Shown here: positions 40,401 through 55,400 of the stretch, in pieces
Layout: every line of letters starts with the position of its first letter
Position numbering within the stretch: position 1 is the first letter of the stretch
NCBI GenBank assembly: GCA_008360975.2
Contig: CM039193.1
Coordinates: 16,606,501 to 16,670,500 of the forward strand
Source of the DNA: Lichenostomus cassidix
Taxonomy: Eukaryota > Chordata > Aves > Passeriformes > Meliphagidae
Length of the DNA stretch: 64,000 bases
Direction: 5' to 3'
Notes under the pieces: model-generated
The model's database searches: none
Told to the model about the DNA's origin: nothing
What the model saw: the letters and a program-made list of their open reading frames with translations, nothing else
Program-made: the position numbers and the translations under genes

Positions 40401-43400
40401 CAGGCCTGGCAAATAAGCATGTGAGTTTTGATTCCAAGGACACTGCTGAAGGAAAGCACGCACTAGCACTTTCCAGAAATTTGCTGGAAAGAAAGCTGGT
40501 CCATTGTAGGGACTAAATGGGAACAGGCTGAAAGCTCACACCAACTCAGATCTTTGCAATAGGCGGCCGCAGCCTTTCAAGTTCTGTGCCAGCCATTCAA
40601 CCAGATTTACTGTCCTCAGCCTCTTGTCTCTCTAAACAAAAATCAGAGGGTCCTAAATTAAAAACAGGAAATTAAAGGGCATGTCCATAACTTTAAGCTA
40701 TAAAAATGGGCGCCAACAAGGCCATAAAAAGAGGAAATATTATTTCATATCCTGCAATGCCAAGAAATAGCATTAGCAATAGCCACTTGCATAAAAATAG
40801 ATTTAGAAGGGTTACACTTCTAATCTAAGAAAAAATTAAAATCAGAGGTGTAGATAAGGCATTTAATTTGCTTAATGGCTTTTCCAAAATATGTTGTTAC
40901 CATCTTCAGGAGATTTTCATGGGTTTGTTCTGTAAATTAGACTGAACTAGTGCAAATCAACTAAACTGACTAACAGACATCTTTTTCTCAACACCAACAC
41001 AAATCTCAGCCAAACTGTTACTTTCAAGAGAAAAAGCAACTGTGCAGACAACATTAAGGTTAAAAAAGTTGCATTTGGCTTTATTAAGGTTAAAAAAGCT
41101 GCATTTGGCTTTATTAAGACTTGATAACCTCAAACATCATTTCAGGTATTGCCAACCTAGAAAAAAGGCTACACCAAGAGGACACAAAGATGTGATTACC
41201 CGGTGTGATAGATAAATACAGTGCTGTAATAAAATAAGCTGTAATTCCCACCGGGATGTTTAGAAGGCAGAATTATGTGCTTTGAAACTAGGAGTGTTTT
41301 GAAGCTGTAGCACTCCCTTTTGTCTAACATTGAATCTCTTGGCTCAGAATAAACCAGTGGCTAATTCCCTTGAGGAAGCAGCAGCTTCTGCCATGCTCTG
41401 ACACCTCAGCACAAAGCAGGATTTCACCCCTAGACAGAACCAGGCTCTTTCTGTCCAAAAGCAGCAGCAGTGTCTGCAACACTCATGCAGATGTGACCCT
41501 CCAGAGCACACAATTCCCAGGGATGCAGGAGCCGCTGGATGGATGTATCCATTGGGAAACAGCAGTGACCTGTCATGACTGTGAAATGGAGCCCTGAAGG
41601 CAAAGGTTCCTCACTGCAGCCACATTTTGCAAACTCACTGGGCTCCTGGGGCATATTCCTGCTCTCCCTGAGGGCTATGCAGGCCAGGATAGTAGCACAA
41701 GTCACAAGCAAGGAAGGCTGTAACCTTCACTCCCAGATGCTGCTGATTCATCAGGAAAGGTGACACTGCAGTTCTGGTTTAATATGACAATGGATCATCT
41801 AGAGACATGAATAGTGTTTCTGCATGGGCCAGCACAGTGATACCTGCAGTGCACCCTGGTGATGCCCCTCAGCCTTTCCAGAGTAGTCTGGGAAGAAAGG
41901 ATTATTTTCTGGTGAGTATAGGCTATGCTAATGCAGCTGGAAAGCTTCTGCCTTGCTCAGGAAAGAAGGGGAGGATGAGCAAAAAGCTCATGAGCCAGGA
42001 TCAGCCACTGCAGTTCTGCCAGGCATGTTCATAAGAACTCTTCTTCCCTTCCTGTTTACATCCTGGGACACACAAAAGCCACAGAGAGATAGGGCAAGGC
42101 AATTGTGCAAGGGAAATCAGGAAAAAATTGGCAAAGCTACTTGTGAGAAAACAGTCCAGAGACTTTATCCTGGAAAATGGTGAATTTGGGGCAAAAGTGA
42201 CAACCTGTGCAAACAGCCACTGCATTAGTAAATGCAGAATACACTCTCTGCATGGGAACCAAGTGAAGAAGGGGAGAACACCTGAACAAGAACCCCTCAG
42301 TTTGGATCCCACAGATTCCAGGAAGAACTGCAGCAGTGAAATCCCTGTGACAAACAGCACAGCTCAGGGAAATGGCTCACAGTAGCCTCTATCCTCTGAC
42401 ATGTCCTGAGAACCGAATCTCCCTTCGATCTGCACCCTTCTGTCTGCAGTGCCCAAAGGAAAAGCCTACAGCACCATGCACAGCTCAGATCAGACTGGGC
42501 TGCGTCCTAACAAACACTACGGGACCAAGCCTGGGACAGGAGAGGGGCCAAGCCTAGGAAGGAGTCTCTGATACACAAGAAGGGAAAAAGAAGCCTCAGA
42601 GATCATTGACATTGTTTCAACACCAGGGAAAATGACACCTGTGATATGTGAGCCAAGCAGCAGAGAAGCAGAGGCACACTGGTGTCCTTTCAGCTGCTCG
42701 TCTTATGCTCCTGCCCACCTTTGAATAAATGGTGACATTTATCCAAGCGAGGCGTCGGCTCAGGTGGTTGAGCTTCTCAGAGAAGACCTTTTGGCTCTTC
42801 AGCAGTTCCTCGTGGATGTCTCTCCTCTGAAAAGAGTGCAGAGATGTGAGGGCAGATGTCACTGCTATTCATAGCATTCTTTTCAGTGCTGGACAAACAA
42901 TGCAAAAGCATATACCACCTTGGGGCTAGCTAGGGAGTACAGGCAGTGGGCAAAGGGGTCAGCAGCCTTTCTGGGGAGGGAGTGGGGAATCAGTGCTATA
43001 AAAAGCCCTAAAAAGTCTCAGTTGAAGCCCACAATGCCTGTGCAGATGCTGGTACAGTTGGGCAGCAGCATGTCACCCTTTTTGCCAGTATCTGAGGCTC
43101 TACCAGAGAAGGAAGCTGGGAATCCAGAGACACTTACCCTCTTTGGGCAGCGGCTGATTTTTTCCTCTGTGTCTTTCAGTGCCATGGCATATTCATTCAC
43201 ATCATCTGACACACCAACCATCTGAAAAGCAGCAGGTTTCAACAAATAAATGAGGGTTTTTTTTCCACTAAGCATATAAGCATGCAACCAGATCCCCAGT
43301 GGAAGTTGGCAGGACAGGGCACACACAGTCACTAAATAAGCAGAAAACAGAGTTGGTGTAAAAGCATGGATGCTGGGGGAATGGATTCCTGCACAGCACT

Positions 43401-46400
43401 TGCCACTTACCTTACCAAGCTGCTGGTGGACACTGAGGTTGTACATCATCACTATCCCATCCAAGACTTCCAGGAGAGAGTTCTCAGTGATGGGCTGGTC
43501 TGGCTCCTCTGGGGGTCTACCCAGTAAGAGACCCTCGTTTCCATGGGTGCCTTCAACTGCAATGCATTCCCAAGACGGGAAAGAAGTTTTCAGCAAGGCA
43601 GTTTGGCATCTCAGCTTCTGCCTGCACCTCTCTGAAGTCAAAGCCCTGCTGTGCCTCTGTAACATGGAGCTCCTTCCCAGCCCATGTGATTCACTAGATG
43701 CCATACTACCACACCATTCTCATCTTGCTGCCTGCATCGGGTTGACCTCTCAGGTCTGTTCAGACAGACCTAGGCCATGTGAGTTACACTTCCTCAAGCT
43801 CTGTACATGCTTCAGAGGCCTGCCTGGTCCACCCCAACAGCAACAGTGCTGCTACTGCACACTTCATCCTCCAGCTGGTCTGTCTTCAGAGCAAGTACAG
43901 CTCCAGCTGCCTCTGAAACACCTCCCTGCAAAGTCCCACTGCACTTGCAGGAACCAAGGCAGCATCTCATTATGCACAGAGTGACAACATCACCAGTGTC
44001 ACGTTCAGGACACCAAAAGGGTCTTTTGGGTGTCAGCATGCCCTGGGAATGGGAAAGAGCAATGCTGGCAGTAAGGAGACTGCATTCCTCTGAGGAGCTG
44101 GAAGATGCTATTTTGCCAGAGCCCACCTGGGTCACGCCAGCACACAGCACTGAGTAAGTACTCACTGTCCTCCTCTGTGCGCTGCTCCACGCTCAGCGTG
44201 CGCACTTTGATCTTCTCCAGGGTGCCCAGGGGTCGCCGCGGGTTCATCAGGCTGACGGCTGCCGTGCTCAGGAACCGGTTGGCACGGCCCAAGGTAGGGG
44301 AGCTGAGCCAGGCAGGCCTGGCGAGAGCTCCACCAATGGCCAGGGTGGCAGAGGGACGCTGGGACTGAAAAGAAATGAAGGGAGAAACAGTTCCAGCTGC
44401 GTTTGGCTGTCTGCTGTCCCTCCCTTGCCCCTGCAAGGATGTTGGTATAGATGCACAGCGGCCACTTGAAGATGAGCAGACACCCTTCCTATCATGGCTA
44501 GGCCAGCAGGGTAGCAAATGGATAAGTCCTTCCTCCAAGGGCACGTGCCAGGCACAAGCAGCAGACCTGCACAGCAAGAAGCTGCTCTGTCTACAGCTGC
44601 CTTGCACCATTCCAAATGCAAGCCATGGAGGGGAGGGACGTGACATATTCAGATCAGTGGGTAGTTAGAGAGCAGAGCACAGAAAAGTTTGCTGCTCAAA
44701 CTTGGTGCACTCAGGACCAGCCTGATCCCCAGGGACTCTCATGCAAGGGCAGCTATTTATCTGGTTGCCCATGGACTGGTTACAATCCTGGCCCAACACT
44801 GTCTTCCTCTAATGCAAAGCCTTTCTAGACAGAGGCTAAACTTGCTGCACCAGCACCAGGGCCCCTGCAGGTGAATAACACAACTCACCTGTGCTGCTGA
44901 TGTTGCTGATTCCTCATCTTCATCAAGATCATCCATAGTCACTGCCTGCAGCTCTGCAGGGTCAATCAGGACATTGGCTTTTGCAGCCAGGTCATCTGCA
45001 CAGAGCACACCAAAGCAGCCATGAATGCAGGAGTCACTCTTTGCTTCCCATGACAAAAACTTATCCTCTTTCCTGCTTCTCAGCAGTAGAGAAGGAGCCA
45101 AAAAAGTTGGATGCTGTATCAGAACAAGCTCACCTGTCCCAAGCTTCCTTACATGGAACAGATCTGCCCTTACTGAAAGAACAGAGACCAAGCAGCAAGA
45201 GGTGCTGCTCTCCTGGGACCCATTTCTGCTCCTGGTCCTACCAGCTACAAATAGGGTAACAGGAACCAGGAGACAACCACTAGGGCCAAACTGGCCTAGT
45301 GCAGGAATGGCAACTCCCTGATGGTCTTAAAAGACCATCTTTTAAGCATCCAGCTCTTCACTGCTGTCCCATGATGTGTCCCTCAGACCCAGAGCATGGC
45401 TGTGCTGATGGCTACACTGTACAAAGCCTGAAGAATGTGTTCTTTAGTCTACAGCTCTATTTTTAAAGCTGGCTAGGATACCTTGATAAAAGACCAGAGG
45501 AGATTACATGGTTCTCAGGTTAAGTAATCTAATTTTGAACAGCTAGGGATCACCCTGAGACAGAGAAAATAGTCCTAATCTTGCAAACACACCGGAAAAG
45601 GAGAAGAGACATCTGAGCCAAAAGCAAGTGCCACATTAGCCAGAAACCAGAGCCAAACCAAGTCCAAGGGAATGGCAAGGGGTTTCTAATCCTTCCACAA
45701 TGGAGGCTTTGGAAGCCTTATGCCAGAGTGGTGTGATATACACAAAAACACAGCTACAGTACATACACAGGGCTGCTCTGCCCTGCCCAGAGTGGTACAG
45801 CAAGTAAATCGTGGGAATTCTTCATGCCCAGCAGGGCCTGGCTGATGGTCAGTGCTTGGACAGCTCCCAGCCCATGGCTGTGGTGCAGCAAGAGCAGCAC
45901 ACCAGAGGACATTACCAGACTATCCCCTTCCCTCCAACTGCCACATGCCCAATTCAGGAATACAAACACTAAACTGCTAACATAAAGGACACTCCACCCA
46001 AGAGGAGTGGCGTCCTCTCCAGAGTAACTTGAATCTCATTAAAATTCAAGTCTCCTCTCCTTGAATTTAATCAAAATTCATTACCCACAGCTCCCTCCCT
46101 GTAATGTCCCTTGGGTGAATTTCAGCCAAGACCTGGATTCAGGTATTGGCAATGAGAGCACTTACCTTTCAGAGTCTTCTTAAGATGAGACAGAAGACCT
46201 CCAAGTCGCTGAAGGTCAAAATAGTCCACCTTCCCATTATAGAAGAGTTGAGGAGGGACATATGCTTCTAAAACAGAGGAGGAAATTTGGTTTCTTCCAC
46301 ATGTCCCATGCACAGGATCCACAAAGACATGTAAGGACTCCTAAAGCAGACCCCAGGACCCACATTCAGGACTAACACTTAGGGACAACTTTTGTTGTAA

Positions 46401-49400
46401 TAAAAGCACAGGCCATTAAGGCAGAGGTGATTTCCACAATGGAGCAAGCACTAGATCCATGCAGAGACAGGAGCAACCAATGGCCATCGACAGCAAGCCT
46501 GCCAGCACTTCCTCCCTCCAGCCACAGTCACTGGGGTAAACTGCAAAAACTTGGCACCTCTCCACCTGGCTACTCCAGCTCTGTCACTTAGTCCCACGGG
46601 GATCAGAAGGCACTTCCTGAATCTACAGAAAGGGTCAGCCTAAAATAAGCAAAGGGAATGCCAGGCAGATCATGGCAGCACAGGCAAGTTGGGGTCTAAG
46701 GGTGGGAAAGCAACTGGCACTTAGTTTCCCCTTAATCCCACAGTATGGGGAACCACAAAACCAGGCAAATACCCTCCCCCAAACTCTGACTATGGGATCA
46801 CTGAGCTGCCCTTCCACAGACCCACTGTCAATAGTGGACTCTGGTCCAGAGCAGACAGGCAATGGCAAACAGTACAGGTGTCCCTTTGCAAGTCTCAAAT
46901 CTGGATGTTAACTGGAATAAATCTGCACACAGCATTTCCCAGGGTGACAGAAGGCTCATTAGAGACATAAAACTTCCAGCATCGGGGAAAGCACTGCCAA
47001 GAGGCAAACCTTGTCCTTACCACAGACATGCCTGCAAAGCCTCTCCCCCAGGCCTCACCTTCACTGCTCAGTGCAGCTGGGGTCTTTGCCTTGTGGCCAT
47101 CCCAGAAGAAGCGCAGGGCAGCAATGAGCCGGTGCAGGAAGCACACCATGTACTCTGGTGGGCACAGCACAGTCAAGTTCTAAGGCAAGAATGAGAGTCC
47201 AGCATCAGGGCAGGTGTGAAAGTGCATCTTAGTCCAAAGGGCTACATGGACCAGGCAGAAACTTTTGTGTTCTCAACCTTGCTAGCATCTCTAGCTTCCA
47301 GCTCTGGCAGAGAGCCCAGACATGATGGTGGGCAGCAGCTTCCACCTCCAGGAAGTCTTTGACACTTAAACAACAAGCTAGTCTGACACAGAAAGAGGGA
47401 TCACTCATACCCCACCACAAAAGATGGGGCTGATGATGAACACAGAGATGTAGGTGAAGGAAGGGTTTCCTACAACAGTGGATGCCTGCCTCACAAAGCT
47501 TCAGGCCTACAGCCTGATCCAGGGCCAGAGAAACAATTCTCATCCAGGCAGTAAAGAGGATGACAGCAGTCCCACTCAGGCAGAACACCCCACAGCCACA
47601 CTCCCCGAGGGACATTCAGCTCCCACCTAAGACTTCCCAAGGACCACTTTCCTACAAATCACTCCATAGGACTTCACTAAGTTGCCTAGTTTCTAGCCTC
47701 AGATCTTCCCCTCCTTGCTTGTTGCTGTATCTAGACTCCAGTGGATCAACCACTGGAAGAAGCCCAGCCAGAAGGTGCAGAACTCCCAGCCTCAAGGTGC
47801 AGAGAGCCCTCAGGGTTAGGCTTACAGGAAGGCTGGCCCTCTGACTTACCCCTCTGTTGCTAGCATTTTCCTGAAGAAACTTGCGGAATTTGTTTAGGAA
47901 GATGTATCTGGAGGCTTCCCCCTGGCAGAAGGCAAATCAGGCAGTAAATCTGTGCCTTACAAAGCACATCACATGAAGACACTGCTGCAAAAGACCCACA
48001 GAGCACTTACCCCTCCTCTGTCCTTGTTGTTCAGCAGCAGCTTCAGAATCTGAACCTGGAGACCTTCCACCACTAAAATGAGGACACACATCTGCCATCA
48101 GAAAACAAGCACTGGAGAGCAACTACCCCTCTTAACCCCAACTGCAGTACCCTTCCCCCAGGAGAAAGGCTACCTCCTCAGCAGAGGGGGCCCAGGAAGA
48201 ACCAGTGACAGCAGAAAGCTAATCCCACCGAGATTTTTCTCCTCCACCACCTAGGAATAAATTGATCCACAGCTGCAAACAATGCCCCTGAAGGGAGTTT
48301 TGGTACACTCATGCCGCACGATGGGATGCTGCAGATCTGTGCAGTGGGGTCCTAGCACTCGTTAACGTGCCATCAGAAAATAGCATGGCTGGCCCCCACC
48401 TGTGCAGCACAGCCTGTTCTGGCAAGAACACAGGTGTACTTCAGGTAGTGAAAGGGATTTGGAAACAGCTCCTGGCTGCACAAAAGGTATGGGATCTTGG
48501 CAACTTCCCTCCTTCCTCACAAACCTTCAATGCGTTTCTTGAGCCGCTGGCAGCCTCTTTCATATGCCCGACGCCTCAATCTCTCCTCAGCACTCTCCTC
48601 CTTTACCTCCTTACTCTCCTTGCCCTGGTTGGAGGACAGACACTGATTAGCAGGAGACCACTGCACAGGGAAAATGTTTTGCGAAAACAGCACAAACTGC
48701 CTAAAACAATGTGCCAGTGAGTGACTGCAGCTGGCAGCACACCTAAACAGACAACCTCCAGCCTTGTAACGAGTAAGGAGATCTTTTGAGGACACCCCAG
48801 TCAACCCAGTAATTCCTTAAATACTGTGAGATTGCCTTCCAAATATGCTGCCACAGAAAGCTTGTCGTCCCCCCCCGTCTGAGCATCACACCTCAAACAT
48901 CCCCTTTAAGGGGACAAAAATGATGAGAGGGCAATGGAAAAGCTACAACTCTGATGCAGCTCTGCAGCACCCTAACATAGCTGGAAATACAGGCCATCCA
49001 ACTTCCTCAGCCAGATAAAGATGCGGACAGCAGGCCACATTTCCTCAGCCTCCTCGGTGGATATGCCTGTACTCACCTCCTTGGTGAAGCGATTTGGCCA
49101 CCACGTGGTGGGAATGAGCTCCTGCAAACCTGCCTCTTCCACACGCAGCGGGCTCTTGATGTAGAAGAACACAACGGAACGAAGCACATCGAAGCTGTGC
49201 TGGAGTTAAAGCAAGTACAGAAGCTACAACGGGAAAAGGTACAGGGCATGTCTCCTGAGAGGTGAGAGATCCCTTTCCAAACTACCACTGCAAGATCCAG
49301 ACGCCTCTTCTCCCTGGAGAAGCCCCTTGCAGCTATCACAGTGGCTGCCCAAATGTTACCATAGAGCTGGACTGCTCTGAAAGTGGCTTTGCTTTAGGGA

Positions 49401-52400
49401 TATAAGAGAGATCAGTCAGGTAGAAATGAGCTCCTCTGTGTTACTAGGATGTGAACTACAAAACACTGCTCCCTCTCCTCAGAGCAGGACTCAGTAGGGA
49501 ATGATGTCAGGCAGAGGAAGCCTGAGAAATGACCTCTCAAGACAGGAAGGCTTCTGCCTCCCCAGACCGAGAGGTCCTTGAAATATCCTTGGCTGCATTA
49601 TTGAGGGAAGGGAAAACTGAGACAGGAGGAGACACAAAGGATACAGAACATTGCTGAGTAGGTATTTCCTAGATTTCTCATGCTTCAAGACTGCAATGGT
49701 GAGCCGGAGGTAGTGGATCTAGGAAAACAGGAAAAGCAAAAGTGACTCCATCTGCAGAAGATAAAATTCTCCAATAGCTACAGTGTGACAAAACTGCCAT
49801 CTTTGGATCAAACAACTACAGAATCCAAAACATCATGTACCTTTGGACAAGGGGACATAACAGAAGCTGGCTAGTCACAGATTCCTGGGGATTCAGAAGT
49901 GCAAACTCACTTGTAATCCCAGGTCTGGGATGATGGGGGAGAACCTGTAAGCCCGCAGCAGGGACATCAATAGCTGCTTGAGGCACTCATGTACTTCATA
50001 CTCCTGAGAAAATAAGAAACACATTGAAGAACAACAGCTAGGAGTCAGGAACAGCTATAGCTCCCAGAGTGCGACCTTGGAAGGAAGCATTCATTTATGA
50101 ACTGAAAGAGCAGGTGCTCTGAACCCACAGTGTCCCTCTGACTCCACAGGAGAGAGTCCAAGCAGAAGTTGGTGGCAGTGCTTTCCTACAGGGAAACAAG
50201 TTTCTGCAAAACATCCAACCCAAAAGTCACCTACAAAAAGCCAAAGTCCCAGGCCCTATTTGTTAGGCAGTCACACGTCCTCATATTCCCTGACTCTACG
50301 TAAGGCATGGTGTTGGTAGAACCAACCCAGAAAGGAAAGAAGTTACTCTTGTGTAAGTGTGATAATGGAAGAGCTGTCTTTTTGAATCCAACTCACAGGC
50401 AACCAGCAGGATGAGAGCCAACTCTTCCACAAACACAGCAGCCCTACCAGAGGGTCCAGTTTCACTGCTAAGATGGTGGGCCTGAATGAGTCATGACATT
50501 TTTCAATTAAACTTCTCATGGCAGCTGGCTGGGCCAGTGCCCACATCTGTTAGCTGTTTCCCCAAAGGGTAGGCGTGCTGTTTCCAAGCAGAACCCTGGC
50601 AGTGACTGATTCTTTGTAACCACCCAAGCACTCCAGCAGCAGCAGCTTCCCAGTGCTTAACAAAGGCTGCCTCAAACAAGTGTCCCAGGAATGAGTGAGC
50701 TCATCCAGCATAGACAGGAAAGGAAGTTGGAGGAGGCTTTTCCCCAGCAGTGCTGGAGGTGGTGAGAGTACACTGGACATTTCTACCCCAGTCCTGCACA
50801 CTCTGATCAATCTCTTCAGCACATGGCAGCACTTAAGACCTCCACAGTCACATACACATTAATAACAATTAAGAGACCATTCCTATTGATAAATTTGACG
50901 TTTCCAGAAGCAGAAACTTATTCACCATCATCAGTTTCTTTAGCAGTAAAAGAAGCTTAGAAACGCCTGGTTAACTCATCGCCAGTGTCTGCATTCAACC
51001 CTCAGTGCCTGGGTGTGCAGGAGCAGCCAGATGAGCTAATTGAGAGGGTGGTCTACCACAAAGAAAAAAGAAGAGAAAGACACTGAACACTACCAGCATT
51101 TTCTAGGGAAAGTTCCTGTTCTTAGACTTCCCAGGGTCTCCCTCTGATCATTAGGGAGGAACCAGCACCCTAGCAACTCACCTCCATAAGAAGCCACATG
51201 AGATCTAGCAGCTGTTGAATAAGAGGGTGGGCTTCCACTGCCCCTCCTCGCTCAAGGATGCTCAACAGGAAGGTCATGAGAACATCTTCCACCAGGTACA
51301 CCTTGCACTGCAGACAGAGAGCCAGGTCAACATTCCTCCATGGCACAGTCACTTCCCAGCAAAAGCTGGGGTTTACTTTGCCTTGCAAGAGCAGTAACAA
51401 GCACTACAGAAGCTGGCAATGGACAGGCAAAACTCACCATGAGAGGGGAGAAATAATTGAAGATGTGAGCTAATGTAATCAGCACTGTGGGTTCTCCCTG
51501 TAGCTGCCACATGGACGTGTCCTTCTCCACCAGCTTCCCCTCCTGTAATGAAAAACATACAGCTTGGATTCAGCCCAATCCACCTGCTCACCAACAACTG
51601 AATGAACCACAGGCCTGGAGCAGACATTGTTGCTGTCCCATGCCTGACTGCAGTAAAAACCTTGAACGTGGGAATTTAGGATGGCAAAGAAGCCAGGCCT
51701 ATTCCTCTGGAAAGCTGTAGTGCAGACCAGATGTCACTATCAACCACATGCAGGGGCTTTGACAATGTTTTTCTAAAAAAAGGTTTAAGTTTACGTGGTA
51801 ATTTGTAAATGGGAACACTTACAGAGGAGGACAACTGTCAAATCAAGCCTCCATTCAAACCAAGACCATAGCATATGGCATTCCCTATGCTTTCCGCATA
51901 AAGAGATATCTCTCGCCCTGGAGGAAAACAGCATTTCCAGCAAACAGTGCAACAGCCAAAATAATCCTCAAGGCAGACCTGCCAGAATTTCACCACATTA
52001 GTGAACAGGACATTAGTAAAAAGTTTAGGATATGAACAAACTCCTTTCAAGGGTGCAAAATCAAATAAAGCAGATCTGACTCTGACAAATATCACCTCTT
52101 GAATACTGGCAATGAAACTTCATAGGACTGAGAACAACAAAGCCCAGTATGATTTAAATTAAGTCCTGGAACTAGCAGGAAGCCCATTTTGCAAGCCAAA
52201 GAGCTCCAGAGACACGCTCACCCCATGGGAAAGCATACAAGCATTTAGACTCTCGGGTGTACGGAAACATCTGAGCTGGCAGCATGTGCCAGGGAGGGCA
52301 GAACCACATTTCCCAGCATGGTGCCCCTCAGATCCACCCAGTGATGTCAGCCTACCGTCACGTCTATTCCAATATGGATCACATTCTTCAGGAAGCCCAA

Positions 52401-55400
52401 CAGCTTCCGAGCCTTCACCAGGTCTGCCACAGGAGGATCTTGCAAGGGCCGATAACCTTCCACTGGATAAGTAGGGAAGTGTTAAGGGAAAATGCAATCT
52501 GATCCTTTCAGAGCTTCTTTTGTCTGTGCAAGGAAAAGACTCTGTCTGCTTGACTTTATACCCCGTCACAGTTCAAACCACAGTGCCTTCTGCAGGAATG
52601 ATAAGCCATAGGCTCTTATCCCCACTTCCTCAATACTGCAAGCAGCAAGTATTTCACACCACACTTCTGCTTGGTGTGAAACACTTTTCTCATCAGAAAG
52701 ACCAGCTGGAGCCCCCTGCAACCATCAACAGGCACTGCCAGGACTGCTCTGACAGGAGCTCCAGGCTTCAGTGTTCACACAGCAGCAGGCAACAGTAATA
52801 CCACGTCAGAGGTCCCATATGGCTGGGAGGTAAAACGGACCAGTGACCAAAAGGCTCAGCAGCACGGCACCATTAGGGTTTCCAAAACTGCAGAGTAAGA
52901 ACTTTGCAGGATCTGAGTGCCTGGGAACAGGCAGCCCCCAGCTGTAGCAGCAGCTGCTGACTCAGAGCTGAAAGCAATTCTTGTTTCAGAAACTTGTGTT
53001 TGTGTCCTGCAGTTCTGCTCCAGCTGAGGAGGTATCTGGCTCTTCTCTCCTTGACTAGGCTCTACACACAACTGCTGACAGCAGAAAGTGAGCTGCAGTC
53101 AGGTGTATATACTCTAGAGCTTCCAAAGATGGCCTCAGGACAGGCACTTCTCCCTTTAGACCTCCTCTCCCCACACCTAAAGGATATCGGAGTGGACGGC
53201 TTCCAAAGTTAAAAGCAACAGACTCCTTGAAGGAAAGGCTGATGGCAGGGAAATAAGCCATTCCAGCACCCCTTGTGATGTTATCAAAGGCAGTTCCCAG
53301 AGATATGCCATTCCTGAAAGAAGGAAAACCCACAAGGTTTTAGTCACAGCAGGAGGGGTCTGAGGTCAGCTGGGCAATACTTGCATTCCCCTTTTAGCAA
53401 CTTGCCAACATGGACACACCAGTCAGTCATGCCTCCTGTCACTCTTAATCTGGCACACATGCAAATGTCACAACTCTGCTGAGTAACAGCCATGGGAAGC
53501 ACAGAGGCACTCCCATTTTCATAAGAGCATGGGAAGGCACTGGAGTCTGCACAACATGCAGAGCCTACTCAGCTTCAAGGGCAACCCAAATCCCTGTGAG
53601 ATAACTAAAGCAGTAGGACATTTTAAAGCATGTGACTTTTTGGCCTCATCTGTTTGATGTTTGTGGCAATGAAGGATAATGCTTTCAATTTACTCCTCTA
53701 TAAAAGATTTCATGGACCATCTAACTGTTCTTAATTTCAACTGACTTGTTGCAGGCCATGGCCAGAGAACAATTCTCATTGTGCATGGGAGCTGGAAGCT
53801 GGAAATTTATCACCCTTTCCACAGCTCCTTGTGAATTTAGGATGGGCAAGGTCTACACTGACCACAAAAGCAATCAATTAAAGCCAAGTGTGACATTAAG
53901 CATCACAAGAGATGCCCTTCCCTCCAAAATCCTGGCAAACTTTACAAAGACTTTGTAGCTTGAACATCTTCCTGCCAAATGTTCTCAACTGAACTGAACT
54001 GAGACCCAACAACCCATTCAGATGGTTTCTGAACACAAGGCAGAAAAACAAAGGCCGGAACTACCAAGTAACATGAAGGGGACAGGGCAGAAAGAAGGCT
54101 CAGCAACCTGCTGAGCAGTGAGGAAATCTTTCTGTTACACACAGATACAAACAACGCAGGGAATGGGGCAAAGATGCTTACAAGCAGAAAGCAATGGTGC
54201 CCTCATCAAGGTCTATCAGACAGCTGACGATGTCTCCTGCTGCCCAGGACTGCAGGAAAGGAAGAGAAGAGGTTAAACATGTTTCCAGGGTCTTCCCACA
54301 TCACAAGAAAGACTGCAACACAACCAATCCATTGTGAATCAGGGTTGAAGAAGAGACAGCTCCTTCTCCCAGCAGCTCACTGCATTTTCAGGCACTTTTG
54401 GAAGCTGCACATAAAGTCCCTGATTGGGATGGTTTTTTTTCCCTCTGGCACTAGGAATTTGTATTTATTGCAACAATGCACCATGCTCTGAGGTGCTAGA
54501 GGGAACCAGAGCCTTCCAGAGACCAACAGCAGAACTGTGCTGGGCATCAGTCTGCTGGGGCTGCTAAACAAAGCACCCAGACAGCGCATCCAGCACCCCT
54601 AAAATACAGACAAGTGCTGGCACACAGCCTCTCCAAGAGCAGACTGAAGCAGGAAGGAAGGCTTGAGGCATTTCACAAGGCCCAGAAGAATCCAGTGAGC
54701 AGAAGGAGCCTTTCTCCCCCTTTCTCTCCATCCCATTCCTGGGCGACAGCTACTCACTTTGCCATAGTTAGTAGTAGTCACATTCCACTTGCGCACTCTG
54801 TTTCCATCATAGGCATATGAATCTGGTGTGTCCCCAACTCCTTCCTGCACCAAAGTACAAAAGAGGAGACTCAGACCAGACCAGGCATAGAGGATTCCTC
54901 TCATTGCAAGAGAACCTTTAAGATGTACACCAGCAGGTAAGGAGAGCAGCTGACAGCACACATGCTCTGCCTGGAAAAAGCCCTCACTCTAGGAATAAAT
55001 CCAGTGGCTTGTGATATTTGGTTCAGAGAAATACACCACTCCCTACTTATTTTGGGGTCAGAACAGTATCTCTGACTGGCATCTGACACTTCCAATTTCT
55101 GTCAAAAGTAGTCCCTGAGCATGCCCATTACCTCCCTTCTCAGATGTTGCAGAGCGACAAGTTAGTGAAACTCTGCAGGTGACATTCCTTTCCAGCATTA
55201 AACATCTCACTCAGTGCCTGAGAAGAGCTGGCCTGGGCCTGTTTCTCCTGGGCAAAAAAGCCCTGTAGCACCAGCTGCTGAGGGCCATCCCAAGGGACAG
55301 GCTGCCAGCACTGCAGACACACACACTGTTTGGGCTGAAAGTCAACATGCAGCAGTGGCTACGTGCAGCAAGAGCACAGCAACACACCCAGCACAGGCTT

